Of a stretch of 64,000 nt of DNA, positions 63,332 to 64,000 are shown in pieces. Below the pieces are notes generated by a model. The model saw only the letters and a list, made by a program, of their open reading frames with translations. It was not told where the DNA came from and searched no databases. Each line of letters opens with the position of its first letter. Position 1 is the first letter of the stretch. Source of the stretch: Bemisia tabaci (taxonomy: Eukaryota; Arthropoda; Insecta; Hemiptera; Aleyrodidae); assembly GCF_918797505.1 (NCBI RefSeq), contig NC_092796.1:28716098-28780097 (forward strand), read 5' to 3'. Made by a program: the position numbers and the translations under genes.

Positions 63332-63691
63332 GTAGTAAACCTTACTCTATCGTCTGATTCATAGATTTCATTTAGATTCCACATTCAAATTGCAAGTCTG
63401 CATTTGATTCACGCCAAATGCATTTCCATCAGTTTCCGCTTCAAGTGAATAAATTAAAAATGTCTGTTGGCAGCATATTGATAAAACTCGAGCCCTTTTT
63501 GTAACATCATGGATAATGAAAAGTTCTTTCGACTCAAGAGAACACGATGAACAAGTGTACAATATACTAAGTTAGGTTTGAACCTCGAGTTAGGTTAGGC
63601 GAAACTTGAGATCTGCCTATGGCCCACGCGCGCCCATGGCACACGGCTCTCACGGGCTCGCGATGTACGGTTCTCGCGATAAGATTCAGTT
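63332..63691. other. Unassigned spacer
   Basis: Nothing recognised. The 64-residue minus frame has no family resemblance. Confidence 0.4.
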
Positions 63692-63944
63692 CTGCCGTGC
63701 TAAGGAATAACGCCGTATGAACATTCGTAGATTGCCAGATTTCTCGATTTATAATATGTATTTACGAGAAAATTTACCACCATATTTCCGTAAAACTTCC
63801 AGACACACTACATTCAATTGCGACTAAAATCCTTTGAATGATTGGATGAAGAATAATCGCAAGTTTTCCTGAAAATTCGTATTTTATCGGGGGAAATTTG
63901 GCAACGCCTGAAGGCTCATACGGCGTTCTTTCTTAGCATGGCAC
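63692..63944. mobile_element. Family A element (A22)
   Basis: CTGCCGTGCTAAGGAATAACGCC..GAACATTCGTAGATTGCC to TTTGGCAACGCCTGAAGGCTCATACGGCG..CTTAGCATGGCAC. 253 bp. Flanks AGTT and CGTT, a diverged duplication. Confidence 0.9.
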
Positions 63945-64000
63945 CGTTGTGATCAGTGTTTTTCGCGAGTATTTGCAATCCGGCCCACCAGGAGTTAAAA

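Overview
This 64 kb window looks like repeat-dense, non-coding DNA from an animal nuclear genome. It has poly-A/poly-T runs, a tRNA-derived SINE with a poly-A tail and target-site duplication, dozens of short inverted-repeat transposons, a long purine tract and one 500-base assembly gap. The longest gap-free open frames are artefacts of low-complexity or repeat DNA. I found no convincing protein-coding gene, rRNA or functional tRNA gene, and no bacterial-style operon. The repertoire (families ending CTGCCGTGCTAAGG, CACTGGAAAAAA, TAGAGTCCCTTTATA and GGACCGCGTTAA) suggests an insect, most likely a sap-feeding hemipteran such as a whitefly. That assignment is from memory of similar repeats and is not proven here.

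Family names below (A, B, C...) are local labels. Family A is dominant: about 250 bp, roughly 50-bp terminal inverted repeats (TIRs) starting CTGCCGTGCTAAGG, about 22 copies. Several intact copies have 4-bp target-site duplications (TSDs). Family B is about 225 bp, CACTGG...CCAGTG, eight copies, with 2-bp TSDs. Families C, D, G, H, I and K share one plan: short TIRs around an interior packed with copies of a family-specific short palindromic motif. Families M and V are hAT-like non-autonomous elements with 8-bp TSDs. Families F, J, N, O, P, Q, R, S, T, U, Z, AA, BB, CC and DD are other small inverted-repeat elements.

Layout. 1-2.6 kb: tandem duplication interrupted by the gap. 2.9-11.4 kb: A, U, J, S, K and R copies and a 145-bp satellite. 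11.45-15.35 kb: a 3.9-kb foldback element with near-identical arms of about 1.19 kb. 15.6-18.4 kb: F, V, and G nested in BB. 19.0-20.25 kb: L, a 1.2-kb repeat repeated at 54.4 kb and, inverted and diverged, at 23.6 kb. 22.6-23.3 kb: purine tract. 24.8-31.3 kb: A, B, P, O, and M nested in N. 32.1-38.3 kb: Q, U, a 137-bp tandem array, A-in-A, D-in-A and S-in-T. 39.6-48.7 kb: N, P, C-in-A, Z, O, R, B, SINE, T, F, DD. 48.7-51.6 kb: B copies around a satellite and around a direct repeat. 52.4-57.6 kb: A copies, L, B. 57.8-64 kb: I, P, A with B and H nested inside, F-in-A, M and a final A.

The main value of the window is its nested insertions. They give relative ages, confirm element ends and TSD lengths, and show which families inserted into A: B, C, D, F, H and A itself.
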